Shown in pieces: positions 24,125 to 31,779 of a DNA stretch of 64,000 nt; positions within the stretch are counted from its first letter, which is position 1; every line of letters begins with the position of its first letter. The notes beneath the pieces are model-generated. The model was not told where the DNA came from, did not search any database, and worked only from the letters and a program-made list of their open reading frames with translations. Where the stretch lies: positions 3,162,001 through 3,226,000 of the forward strand of contig NZ_CP063196.1 of NCBI RefSeq assembly GCF_003574835.2. The letters run 5' to 3'. Both the position numbers and the translations under genes were made by a program. The stretch is from Thermobifida halotolerans (lineage in GTDB: Bacteria; Actinomycetota; Actinomycetes; Streptosporangiales; Streptosporangiaceae).

Positions 24125-24799
24125 ATGTCCCCGATCACCGTTCTCGTCGTGGACGACAACATCGTCGTCCGCGCGGGCCTGCTCGCCCTGCTGGAGACCT
24201 CCGACGACATCCGGATCGCCGGCGAGGCGGGAAACGGCGTCCAGGCCGTGGAGAGGGCCCGGCAGCTCCGCCCCGACATCGTGCTGCTCGACGTCCGCAT
24301 GCCGGTGCGCGACGGAGTCAGCGTGGTCGAGGAACTCGCCGAGCTGGCCAAGGTGGTCATGCTCACCCACACCGAGGATCCGGAGGTCGTTCGGACGGCC
24401 CTGCGCCGGGGAGCCTCCGGCTATCTGGTGCACGGCCACTTCACCCTGGAGGAACTGGGGCACGCCCTGCGGGAGGTGGCGCGCGGCACCGGCAGTCCGC
24501 TCTCGCCCGTGGCAGCGACCGCCCTGGTCACCTCACTCCGCTCCGCCTCGACCGCTCCCGGCCCGGCCGACCCCGCTGCCCTGGGCCTGACCGGCCGGGA
24601 GGCCGAGGTACTCGGGGCGGCGGCGCGCGGCCTGTCCAACGCGGAGACCGCCCGTGAACTGTTCCTTTCGGAGAAAACCGTGAAGAACCACATCAACCGA
24701 ATTTTCCGGAAGCTCGGCGTGGGCACCCGGGCAGCCGCGATAGCCCGGTGGAACGGACACGCGCTCCCCGATCCGAAGCCCTCGTCCGGGCCCACTTGA
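24125..24799 (+). CDS. LuxR/NarL-type response regulator
   Basis: This is a 224-residue regulator. I choose ATG 24125 (MSPITVLVVDDN), as the receiver fold starts there; a GTG at 24098 that overlaps the kinase stop is an alternative. The receiver domain has the acidic pair VVDDN, phospho-acceptor Asp56 in IVLLDVRMP and the switch Thr/Lys regions (MLTHTEDP). The C-terminal HTH is LTGREAEVLGAAARGLSNAETARELFLSEKTVKNHINRIFRKLGV in pattern. It is cognate to the kinase by adjacency and is the last gene before a likely internal promoter for the pilin, a natural target. Confidence 0.93.
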   Translation: MSPITVLVVDDNIVVRAGLLALLETSDDIRIAGEAGNGVQAVERARQLRPDIVLLDVRMPVRDGVSVVEELAELAKVVMLTHTEDPEVVRTALRRGASGYLVHGHFTLEELGHALREVARGTGSPLSPVAATALVTSLRSASTAPGPADPAALGLTGREAEVLGAAARGLSNAETARELFLSEKTVKNHINRIFRKLGVGTRAAAIARWNGHALPDPKPSSGPT

Positions 24800-24824
24800 G
24801 GTCCCGGTTTGGTTCTACGGACCC

Positions 24825-24853
24825 TAGTCACCTGACCAGTCGTTTTCTAGACT
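24825..24853 (+). promoter_or_regulatory. Candidate promoter of the Flp pilin gene
   Basis: TAGTCA (24825-24830) and TAGACT (24848-24853) each match the sigma-70-type hexamers at four of six positions and are separated by 17 bp. The pilin ATG is 55 bp downstream with GGAGGA before it. A separate strong promoter is expected for the major pilin. Confidence 0.4.
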
Positions 24854-24908
24854 GTTCACCGTCGTCAGAACAGCGGGAAACCACAGCATCCGCAGGAGGA
24901 ATCCCCCC

Positions 24909-25142
24909 ATGCCGAACCCGATCACCTCCCTCTGCGTCAAAACGCAGACCGCACTCACCGGTCGCCTACACGCTTCGCGTGCCCACCGCGACCGGGGCGC
25001 CGGTTTCGTGGAATACGCGGCCATCATCGTACTGGTGGCCGCGATCGCGGGGGCACTGTTCGCCAGTGGCCTCATCAGCGATATTACGAACGGAATTACA
25101 ACCAAGGTCTACGAGATCTTCAGCCTCACCCAGCAGCCCTAA
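24909..25142 (+). CDS. flp: Flp-type major pilin
   Basis: The 77-residue prepilin starts at ATG 24909 with a strong AGGAGGA site. The leader of 30 residues ends in RDRG. Cleavage after Gly30 gives a mature N-terminus AGFVEYAAII with the Flp hallmark Glu5-Tyr6. The remainder is one hydrophobic helix (IIVLVAAIAGALFASGLISD) and a short polar tail, about 47 residues in total. It is the probable structural subunit of the pilus fibre. The peptidase that would cut it is not encoded in this window. Confidence 0.92.
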   Translation: MPNPITSLCVKTQTALTGRLHASRAHRDRGAGFVEYAAIIVLVAAIAGALFASGLISDITNGITTKVYEIFSLTQQP

Positions 25143-25149
25143 ACTATTA

Positions 25150-25872
25150 ATGACACTGTTCTCAGAAATCCGCAGGAAAATCTCGCCGGGTTCTTCGCCA
25201 TCCGACGACAGCGGACAGGCCAACTTGTTCCTACTCGTCGGTCTGACGCTGGCTCTACTCGCGCTGAGTCTGCTCTTCATACGGTTGGGGGACGCCAACC
25301 AGTTGCGCAGTCAGGCGCAGACCGCTGCGGACGCCGCTGCTCTGGCTGCGGTCACGGTCTCCCGGGACCAGGCCGCCGAGATGCTGGCCGACAACCAGAT
25401 CCCGTATTCCCGGCTCTACGACCCCGCACGGGGCCGCGCCCAAGCGGAGAAGTACGCCCAGCAGAACGGAGCGATCCTGGAGGAAATTCGGGTCAGCGAC
25501 AACAGCATGGGGCAACTCGGCAATTTCGTCCGGGTGGAGGTCCGCGGCGCCAACTGCCGCAAAGAACTCGAGGAGGACCGCAGCCGCGGCTGGTCGGACA
25601 CGGTCTGCGCGGACGCGGATGGAAACGGCGGCTTCGCGCGGATCGGCAACGCCTCGGCCATCGCCCAGATGGTCATGCCCGACTGCCACTACGTCTTCGC
25701 CGAGTCCCAGATCTTCGGGGTCGAATGCGACGGACAACTGGTCCAGAGCGAGCAGCACGCCCGCACCCTCATCAACATCCGCCTGGTATCGGCGGAGGGA
25801 CGCTACCTCTACAAACCTCTTGACGTAGCCGATAATGAAGAAGAGGAGAGTACTCCCACCCCGTCCCCCTAA
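25150..25872 (+). CDS. TadG-like pilus protein (PF13400-type N-terminus)
   Basis: The 240-residue protein starts at ATG 25150, 7 bp after the pilin stop. Residues about 22-70 match the TadG/TadE-like signature: SGQANLFLLVGLTLALLALSLLFIRLGDANQLRSQAQTAADAAALAAV in pattern, i.e. a hydrophobic helix followed by a QTAADAAALA block. The usual Glu+5 is absent (QANLF), as in TadG proteins. The extracytoplasmic part has four Cys (NCRKE, VCADA, DCHYV, VECDG) that may form disulfides. It is likely a membrane-anchored minor component or adhesin of the Flp pilus. The final residues already fall in sequence of reduced GC. Confidence 0.82.
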   Translation: MTLFSEIRRKISPGSSPSDDSGQANLFLLVGLTLALLALSLLFIRLGDANQLRSQAQTAADAAALAAVTVSRDQAAEMLADNQIPYSRLYDPARGRAQAEKYAQQNGAILEEIRVSDNSMGQLGNFVRVEVRGANCRKELEEDRSRGWSDTVCADADGNGGFARIGNASAIAQMVMPDCHYVFAESQIFGVECDGQLVQSEQHARTLINIRLVSAEGRYLYKPLDVADNEEEESTPTPSP

Positions 25873-26004
25873 GATTGCACCTATTCATCCAGATACCCTC
25901 TCATCGCCGGAACCTTGTTATCAAGTCTTTTCTCCTGTCCCTAGTCGAATCCAGTTCCGTTGGCTAGGCTGATGAGTTGTCTGTTCTCGATTGGAAGGCT
26001 GTCC

Positions 26005-27066
26005 GTGGACCGACTGAGACCCAAGTCTGGTTTTCCCTATATTCTTCGACTGCTTCTACCGGTCATGTTGGGCACGGCACTGCTATCTTCCTGCGTCTCT
26101 GTTCCGGACGGTTCAGAGCCTTCTGTCACCACTACAGGCAGCACTGGGAACGACGAAGCCAGCGGTTCCTTCAACACCGAGGAGACCGAATCCTCCATTT
26201 CCTCTTCTATTTCGAGCGCAACCCCCGAAGGAGACCGTCTCAAATTCGACATCTTCTCCCTGGAGCGCCACTCAGCAGACCTTCTTGTATTGAAAATGCG
26301 GATTACCAACACAGGACAGGAAACCGCACATGTCTTTCGGACTCTCGCAGACCCTGAAGGAGAAATGGCAACTCCTGACGGTGTCTCCCTAGTCGATATG
26401 CAAAACAATAAGCGATACATGCCGTTCACCTTGACTGACGGAGAAACCTGCCACTGCTCCAACTGGAGAGGTCAAGAAAAACTCGCCCCTGGTGGAAATA
26501 TTGACATCTGGGCAGCCTTCCCTTCCCCGCCTGAGTCCGTTGAACTCGTAGCAGTGACTACCCCAGCCACCCCTGACTTTCTTGATATACCAATTACCGA
26601 GGCGACCTCGCCCGATTCGGCTATTGTGGACACACCGACATCCGAACCTCGGGTCTTGGATCTGCGGGCATTCCAAGATGACATGGACGGAAATAGTTCT
26701 CGTACCGAGTCAGCTGAGGAGACCAGCATCATGCTCTCCTCTGATGTGCTTTTTGGCTTAAATGAGGCGACTCTCACCGAGGCAGCTGAGGAGGCGCTTC
26801 GGAACGTAGCCGAGGAGATCAATTCCTCCTCCGGCACCACAATTCAAGTTAACGGCTACACCGACGACACCGGCAGCGACTCAATCAATAACCCGCTCTC
26901 CCAGAAGCGCGCCGAGGCTGTGGCATCTAGGCTCGAAGAACTTGTCACCCGGGATGGAATTACATTCGAAGTATCCGGGCACGGATCCGCTGACCCGGTG
27001 GGCGACAACTCAACCGAAGAGGGCCGAGCAAAGAACCGTCGCGTTACCGTTACCTTCACCAAATAA
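26005..27066 (+). CDS. Lipoprotein with CxC domain and C-terminal OmpA domain
   Basis: I place the start at GTG 26005, 6 nt after GGAAGG; TTG 25960 and ATG 25972 are in frame but give an odd extension. The product is 353 residues with lipobox LLSSC (Cys30). Residues about 70-205 are a beta-type domain containing DGETCHCSNWRG and a PESVEL strand; the same features recur in the next gene. Residues about 245-353 are an OmpA/MotB-like peptidoglycan-binding domain (SSDVLFGLNEATLTEAAEEAL, GYTDDTGSDSINNPLSQKRAEAV, GRAKNRRV). An OmpA domain on a Gram-positive lipoprotein would tether a surface component to the wall, fitting a pilus base. GC content is far below neighbours and TTA codons occur, suggesting transfer. 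Confidence 0.85.
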   Translation: MDRLRPKSGFPYILRLLLPVMLGTALLSSCVSVPDGSEPSVTTTGSTGNDEASGSFNTEETESSISSSISSATPEGDRLKFDIFSLERHSADLLVLKMRITNTGQETAHVFRTLADPEGEMATPDGVSLVDMQNNKRYMPFTLTDGETCHCSNWRGQEKLAPGGNIDIWAAFPSPPESVELVAVTTPATPDFLDIPITEATSPDSAIVDTPTSEPRVLDLRAFQDDMDGNSSRTESAEETSIMLSSDVLFGLNEATLTEAAEEALRNVAEEINSSSGTTIQVNGYTDDTGSDSINNPLSQKRAEAVASRLEELVTRDGITFEVSGHGSADPVGDNSTEEGRAKNRRVTVTFTK

Positions 27067-27079
27067 AAGGGATCCAGAT

Positions 27080-27637
27080 ATGTGGAAGCCTCGGCCATTT
27101 ACCACGTTTTTCCTCATTGCAAGTTCACTTGCCGCCCTACTAACTTCACCAACCGCACACGCACAGGACACCAAAAATGAAGAATTAACTACCCCCCCTT
27201 CGGAATCCCTACCCTCCATAGGCTCCACCACAGCCAGCAATACCACATGGAAAGGTGCGTACATAGAGATCAATGAACTTAAACGTTCATCCACGGGGCG
27301 ATATACATCATTAACATGGACACTACACAATGAGACCAGCAGCAATATATCCCTTAGCTACTTTGACAATAAGGTATATCTATACCCTTCAGGAAAATCT
27401 GGAGACGGAGTGGTATTAATTGACGAGAGTCACGGCCTAAGATTTAATACCTACATCGACGGAGAAAACGACTGTCTCTGCGCCGGAGTCGACGCTTCGC
27501 CTGGGGCATTTCAATTGATAACTGAACCCGGCTCCCACACCACCTACTGGGCCTCCTACCAGCTTTCCGAGGACACCGAGGAAGTGACGATCGAGATCCC
27601 CGGTTTCCTGCCGATCAAGGACGTTCCCGTCAGTTGA
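27080..27637 (+). CDS. Secreted CxC-domain protein related to the upstream lipoprotein
   Basis: The 185-residue protein starts at ATG 27080 with AAGGGA upstream, 13 bp after the lipoprotein gene. A signal peptide (MWKPRPFTTFFLIASSLAALLTSPTAHA) is followed by a beta-type domain with 'TSLTWTLHNETSSNISLSYFD', 'DGENDCLCAGVDASPG' and 'EEVTIEIPGFLPI'. The CxC element and the closing strand parallel residues about 140-205 of the preceding lipoprotein, so the two are probably paralogous domains. At least three TTA codons are present and the GC content is low until about 27540, where the sequence becomes GC-rich. No known enzyme motif. Probably a surface or pilus-associated protein. Confidence 0.8.
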   Translation: MWKPRPFTTFFLIASSLAALLTSPTAHAQDTKNEELTTPPSESLPSIGSTTASNTTWKGAYIEINELKRSSTGRYTSLTWTLHNETSSNISLSYFDNKVYLYPSGKSGDGVVLIDESHGLRFNTYIDGENDCLCAGVDASPGAFQLITEPGSHTTYWASYQLSEDTEEVTIEIPGFLPIKDVPVS

Positions 27638-27667
27638 TCCCCCGACATCAGAACGAGGAGTTCTCCG

Positions 27668-28339
27668 ATGGCGAGATCACGTGCCCGCTCCCCCCGTCGT
27701 TCGAAGGGCGACCGCGGGACTTCCGTACTGGAGACCTCGGTCGTGACGATCCTCGCCGCGGGGATCGTCATCGCTGTGGTCCAGTCCCCGGTCGGGGACT
27801 ACTTCCACGACAGTGTCCGCGAGATGGTGTGCGTGGTCGACGGCCCCGAATGCGGGGGTGAGACCTGGACCGAGGTCGAACGGCCGGAGCCTCCCGAGGA
27901 GTACCGGTTCAACCTCACCGGACTGGAGTGGACGGGCGAGGTCACCGGTACCGGGAAGGCGGTGGCCGCCATCGAGTGGGCACTGCAGCACGCCAGTATG
28001 AACACCCCCTACGTGTGGGGAGCCAACGGGCCGAACGCCTTCGACTGCTCCAGCTTTGTCCAGTGGGCGTGGCGGCAGGCGGGGGTGTCCCTGCCCCGTG
28101 TCACCTACCAGCAGCAGCCCGCCCTGCCCGCTGTGCCGAGCATCGACCAACTCCAACCCGGCGACCTGGTCTTCTTCAACACCAACGCCCCCGGCCCGCC
28201 GCCCACCCACGTGGGCATGTACATCGGCGACGGCAGTTTCGTGCACGCGGCCAACTCTCGGCGCGGCGTCGTGGTCGACTCGCTGTCCGGCTACTATCTC
28301 AGCGCCTACGCGGGCGCCGGACGCCCGCCGCAGGAATAG
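27668..28339 (+). CDS. NlpC/P60 peptidase with a prepilin-like N-terminus
   Basis: This is a 223-residue protein. The N-terminus MARSRARSPRRSKGDRG ends at Gly17 and is followed by TSVLETSVVTILAAGIVIAVV, i.e. a basic leader, a G-xxxx-E cleavage-type site (Glu at +5) and a hydrophobic helix, just as in TadE/Flp-type prepilins. Residues about 95-223 are an NlpC/P60 domain with catalytic Cys in FDCSSFVQWAWRQAG, His in PTHVGMYIGDG and His in SFVHAANSRRG. It would cut peptidoglycan stems or cross-bridges where the pilus traverses the wall, or be displayed on the fibre. ATG 27668 has GAGGAG upstream. It is 30 bp after the secreted CxC gene, in the same run. Confidence 0.9.
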   Translation: MARSRARSPRRSKGDRGTSVLETSVVTILAAGIVIAVVQSPVGDYFHDSVREMVCVVDGPECGGETWTEVERPEPPEEYRFNLTGLEWTGEVTGTGKAVAAIEWALQHASMNTPYVWGANGPNAFDCSSFVQWAWRQAGVSLPRVTYQQQPALPAVPSIDQLQPGDLVFFNTNAPGPPPTHVGMYIGDGSFVHAANSRRGVVVDSLSGYYLSAYAGAGRPPQE

Positions 28340-28420
28340 CCGCCCGGTGCGCCGCAGCCTCCATTTCCGCCGTGCCCCGTGCCTCCCTCCCTCCGCACCG
28401 CCGACCCGGACCCCGTGCCC

Positions 28421-29215
28421 ATGCCCTCTCGCTCCCTGCTTCTGGTGGCCGCCCTGGTACTCACGGCCACGTCCTGCGTCTCCACCGACGGCGGCGCCAC
28501 CCCCGACTCCGCGGCCCAGGCCGCCTCCGACAGCCACACCCCCGATCCGCGGGCCGACGCCCAGCGGGTCGCGGAGCGGTGCCCCGGGTGCGCGGACGAG
28601 GTCCAGGTGATCACGGGACTGGTCCACGAGGGGGAACCGGCGCGGCTGGTCCTCACCGAGGCCGAGATGGCGGCGAACTCCCTGACCGGAGCGGACCGCA
28701 TGGCCGCGGTCTTCCTGGTCCGCAACAGCGACGACCGGGTGCTCGCCGACAACCTGGACCTGGCCGCCACCGGCTTCGTGCCGCTGCCGGACGGCGACCC
28801 CGACACCACCACGGCGTTCGACCGTGGCAACGGCAACTTCGTCCTGCTCACCCAGGACCAGGGGCAGCCCGAACGGCAGCTCCTCGCCTGGCTCAACCAG
28901 GACGACCTGGCCACGGTCCGCACCTTCACCCAGCGGGGCGTGGCCACCACGGGACAGTCCGGGATCGAGACGGTCGACACGGACCGCGACGGCAGTCACG
29001 AACTCGTGAGCTACCTCGGCGACGAGACGCCGGAGTGGGCCGACCGGGACGTGCGGTTCCTCCACCGGTTCCACCCCGAGAGCCTGGACTACCTGCCGTG
29101 GCGGTGCGCCGAGAGCGACGACGGCGGAGTTTCCTACCCCGACCCGGTGACCATGTACGAGGCGCCCTGCTACGAGTTCGGCAACGGCCCCCTGCCCTGG
29201 CACGAGGGCGAGTAG
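28421..29215 (+). CDS. Lipoprotein of unknown function
   Basis: This is a 264-residue protein. The start is taken as ATG 28421, giving a compact signal peptide ending in lipobox TATSC (Cys19); GTG 28415 is an alternative. The mature part has several Cys (RCPGC, WRCAES, APCYEFG) and repeated Asp-rich turns (DTDRDGSHELV), reminiscent of calcium-binding or beta-propeller/FG-GAP-like surface proteins, but I cannot assign a family. It lies in the Tad run between the NlpC/P60 gene and the second MinD-like ATPase. No ribosome-binding site is obvious, so it may depend on coupled translation. Confidence 0.75.
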   Translation: MPSRSLLLVAALVLTATSCVSTDGGATPDSAAQAASDSHTPDPRADAQRVAERCPGCADEVQVITGLVHEGEPARLVLTEAEMAANSLTGADRMAAVFLVRNSDDRVLADNLDLAATGFVPLPDGDPDTTTAFDRGNGNFVLLTQDQGQPERQLLAWLNQDDLATVRTFTQRGVATTGQSGIETVDTDRDGSHELVSYLGDETPEWADRDVRFLHRFHPESLDYLPWRCAESDDGGVSYPDPVTMYEAPCYEFGNGPLPWHEGE

Positions 29216-29324
29216 GCCACCGCCCGGCGCCGGAGCGTCCGGTTGCCCGCCTCCCCTGGTTCCCGGTGTGCGGAATGCGTAGGATGCGGGCGCATCCCCT
29301 TACGGTCGCGGACCACGGGCCGCG

Positions 29325-30353
29325 GTGGCAGAAAGCACAACGGTGTCCTCAGCCTCTTCCTCTCGACCGGAACCGGCCGGCGGCCGGCGGCACCCCGACG
29401 CCCGCCGGTCTCCGCCGGATGCGCCGCGGCCGGGAACGGCCGCGGACCTGACCTCCGAGTCGCTGCTGCGCCCGGCGAAGCGCCCGCCGGGTGAGGGATG
29501 GCGGCGCGCGGTGTTCGCGGCCAGCCGCGGCCTGATCAACCCGGGCGAGTCCAGAACCGAACGCCTCCGCCGGGAACTGCGGGAACAGGTGCGCGGCCCC
29601 GCGGTGAGCGGGCACCACCGGATCGCCGTGCTCAGCATGAAGGGCGGCGTCGGCAAGACCACCACCGCCGTCGGCCTGGGTTCGGTGCTGGCCGAGGAGC
29701 GCGGCGACCGGGTGATCGCGGTGGACGCCACCCCGCACGGAGGCGCCCTCACCGACCGGCTGCCCGCCGGGCTGCGCACCGCACGCACCGCCCGCGACCT
29801 GGTCGCCCACCGGGAGACCCTCAGGCGCTACTCCGACGTGCGCGGCTACACCAGCCAGGCCCCGTCCCGCCTGGAGTTCCTGGACTCGGGCACCGACCCC
29901 GAAACGCACCGGGTCCTCAGCGACGGCGACTACCGCCACCTGGCCCGGATCATCGAGCGCTTCTACTCCGTCTGCGTCACCGACTGCGGAACCGGCATGC
30001 TGCACCCCGCGATGTCGGCGATCCTGGCGTCGGTCGACCAGGTCGTGGTGGTCTGCCCGCCCTCCGTGGACGGCGCGCGCGGCGCCTCCGCCACCCTGGA
30101 CTGGCTGGAGGCCAACGGGCACGCCGCCCTCGCCCGCTCCTGTGTCGCGGTCATCTCCCGCACCGGCGGGAACACCGGGGTCGATCTCGACCAGCTGCAG
30201 CGCCACTTCTCCGACCGGTGCCGCCGGGTCCTGCGCGTCCCCGACGACCCGCACCTGGCCGAGGGCGGCCCGGTCGACCTGGCCCGGCTGCGTCCCGCCA
30301 CCCATCTGGCCTACCTGGAACTGGCCGCCGAGATCGCCTCCGTCTTCCGTTGA
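29325..30353 (+). CDS. MinD/ParA-like ATPase
   Basis: This 342-residue P-loop ATPase has an Arg/Pro-rich, probably disordered N-terminus (about 1-60). A RGLINPGESRTERLRRELREQVRGP linker-type segment then leads into the deviant Walker A SMKGGVGKTTTAVGLG (about 103-118), with ATPHGG in switch I and SVCVTDCGTG in Walker B position. It resembles the MinD-like proteins found with actinobacterial secretion loci more than the chromosome-partition ParA. It is the second such ATPase of the region (with the TadZ fusion) and may position the machine. A hairpin follows its stop at 30362-30387. Confidence 0.85.
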   Translation: MAESTTVSSASSSRPEPAGGRRHPDARRSPPDAPRPGTAADLTSESLLRPAKRPPGEGWRRAVFAASRGLINPGESRTERLRRELREQVRGPAVSGHHRIAVLSMKGGVGKTTTAVGLGSVLAEERGDRVIAVDATPHGGALTDRLPAGLRTARTARDLVAHRETLRRYSDVRGYTSQAPSRLEFLDSGTDPETHRVLSDGDYRHLARIIERFYSVCVTDCGTGMLHPAMSAILASVDQVVVVCPPSVDGARGASATLDWLEANGHAALARSCVAVISRTGGNTGVDLDQLQRHFSDRCRRVLRVPDDPHLAEGGPVDLARLRPATHLAYLELAAEIASVFR

Positions 30354-30361
30354 GGGTCGCC

Positions 30362-30387
30362 TCGGCTGGGCCCTCGGACCCAGCCGA
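30362..30387 (+). terminator. Hairpin after the MinD-like ATPase gene
   Basis: TCGGCTGGG (30362-30370) pairs perfectly with CCCAGCCGA (30379-30387) with an 8-nt loop, beginning 8 nt after the stop. It would separate the ATPase transcript from the next pilin-like gene, which has its own -10-like TACAGT at 30431-30436, 6 nt before its ATG. Confidence 0.6.
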
Positions 30388-30442
30388 CAATGGGGTCCAG
30401 GGCTGCTGTCCGCCCGTGTGAGTCGCTCCGTACAGTCCCGGC

Positions 30443-31768
30443 ATGCGTTGTTGGCACCGGAACGACAGCGGAGGCGGTCTCGTCGAGTACGCCGCCCTCG
30501 TCCTTCTCGTCTGCGCCGTCGCGGCGGCCGCCGTCCTGCTCGCCCTGCCCCGCTCCGTCGCCGACGGCATCGCGCGCGCCGTGTGCCTGGCGCTGCGACT
30601 CGACGACTGCGGCCCGTCCCCCGCCGAGGTCGCCGACGCCGCCTACGAGCCCGAGCGCTGTCTGCAGACCCGCGTGACGGACGTGTCGGGCTACCAGGTC
30701 GAGGTGGCTGTCACGTTCGGCGGGGAGTTCTCGTTCGTCACCGAGTCCTTCTCCGACGGCCGGACCCACGTGACCCTCGTGGACACCGCCAGGCTGGAGG
30801 CCTCCCTCGGGGCGGGCGCGGGCCTCAACGCCACCAAGGCGTTCCGGCTCGGGGCTGAGGTCGGAGTCGGCGGCGGCCTGAGCTTTCCCAACGGCAGCAC
30901 CTGGGTCTTCGCCGGTCCCGAGGAGGCCGAGCGGCTCATGGCCGACCTGCGGCTGCGGCAGCGCATCGACATCGCCGCGAGCGTCAATCCGCTCGTCGGC
31001 CGGGGGATCGACCTGGTCTGGGGGCCCGAGGTCCCCGCCCCGCACATCACCCGGACCGGGGTGGAGACCGAGGTGGGCGTCCAGGCGAACGCCGGACTCT
31101 CTGTCGGCGACGAACGCGGCGGACAGCGGGAGGGCGGGGTCGAGGAGTGGTCGGTCAGCCCCGCGCTGCAGGCGGAGGGCGCGGTCGGGGTGACGGCGGT
31201 GCTCAGCGAGTCCGTCGACTCGCGTGACGGCGGCGTGGCCACCACGTACTCGCTGGGCGGGACCGCGAGCATCGGCGCGGACTGGGTCGTCGGCGCCTGG
31301 AGGCCGGGCGGGGAGCGCACCGGGACGATGACCGTCACGCGCGACGCCGACGGCCGGGTCACCGGTGTGCGCCTCACCCAGGTCGCCGCGTCCGACTCGG
31401 GGACCACGGTGACCACCACCGAACTGGCGGTGGAGACCGCCGAGGAGCGCGCGACGGCGGAGGACTGGCTCGGTCTGGTCGCCGACGACCAGGTGCTCCC
31501 GCTGACGTGGGACTCGATGGCGCCCACCGGGCTGGGTGAGGATCCGGGTCCGTTCGAGCGGTGGGTCTTCGAGAGGGGACGCACCTCACGGGTGCACTAC
31601 TCCGGCAGCGACAACGTCCACGAACTGGGGGGCAACATCAGGCTCGGGGTGGGGCTGGGGCTGGGCGGTACCTGGGGGGACGAGTCGCTGACGGTGACCG
31701 ACGCCGAGTATCTGGGCGCGCCGGTGGGTGGCATCCGCCCCTACGTCCCCTACGAGACCTGTGCCTGA
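30443..31768 (+). CDS. Large protein with Flp-pilin-like N-terminus
   Basis: The 441-residue protein starts at ATG 30443, probably from a leaderless transcript. Residues 1-10 (MRCWHRNDSG) end in a Gly followed by GGLVEYAALVLLV, the exact Flp pattern with Glu5-Tyr6 after the cut. A hydrophobic helix runs to about residue 35, then CLALRLDDCGP. The remaining ~385 residues are a secreted, Gly/Val/Thr-rich, probably beta-stranded domain with repeated 'GVxAxAGLSVG', 'GGTASIGADWVVG' and 'IRLGVGLGLGGTWGD' segments. I recognise no catalytic motif. It could be a tip adhesin or a pilus-exported toxin-like protein; these are guesses from architecture. The membrane protein gene 11 bp downstream may be its partner. 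Confidence 0.8.
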   Translation: MRCWHRNDSGGGLVEYAALVLLVCAVAAAAVLLALPRSVADGIARAVCLALRLDDCGPSPAEVADAAYEPERCLQTRVTDVSGYQVEVAVTFGGEFSFVTESFSDGRTHVTLVDTARLEASLGAGAGLNATKAFRLGAEVGVGGGLSFPNGSTWVFAGPEEAERLMADLRLRQRIDIAASVNPLVGRGIDLVWGPEVPAPHITRTGVETEVGVQANAGLSVGDERGGQREGGVEEWSVSPALQAEGAVGVTAVLSESVDSRDGGVATTYSLGGTASIGADWVVGAWRPGGERTGTMTVTRDADGRVTGVRLTQVAASDSGTTVTTTELAVETAEERATAEDWLGLVADDQVLPLTWDSMAPTGLGEDPGPFERWVFERGRTSRVHYSGSDNVHELGGNIRLGVGLGLGGTWGDESLTVTDAEYLGAPVGGIRPYVPYETCA

Positions 31769-31779
31769 GGAGGAGCCGG

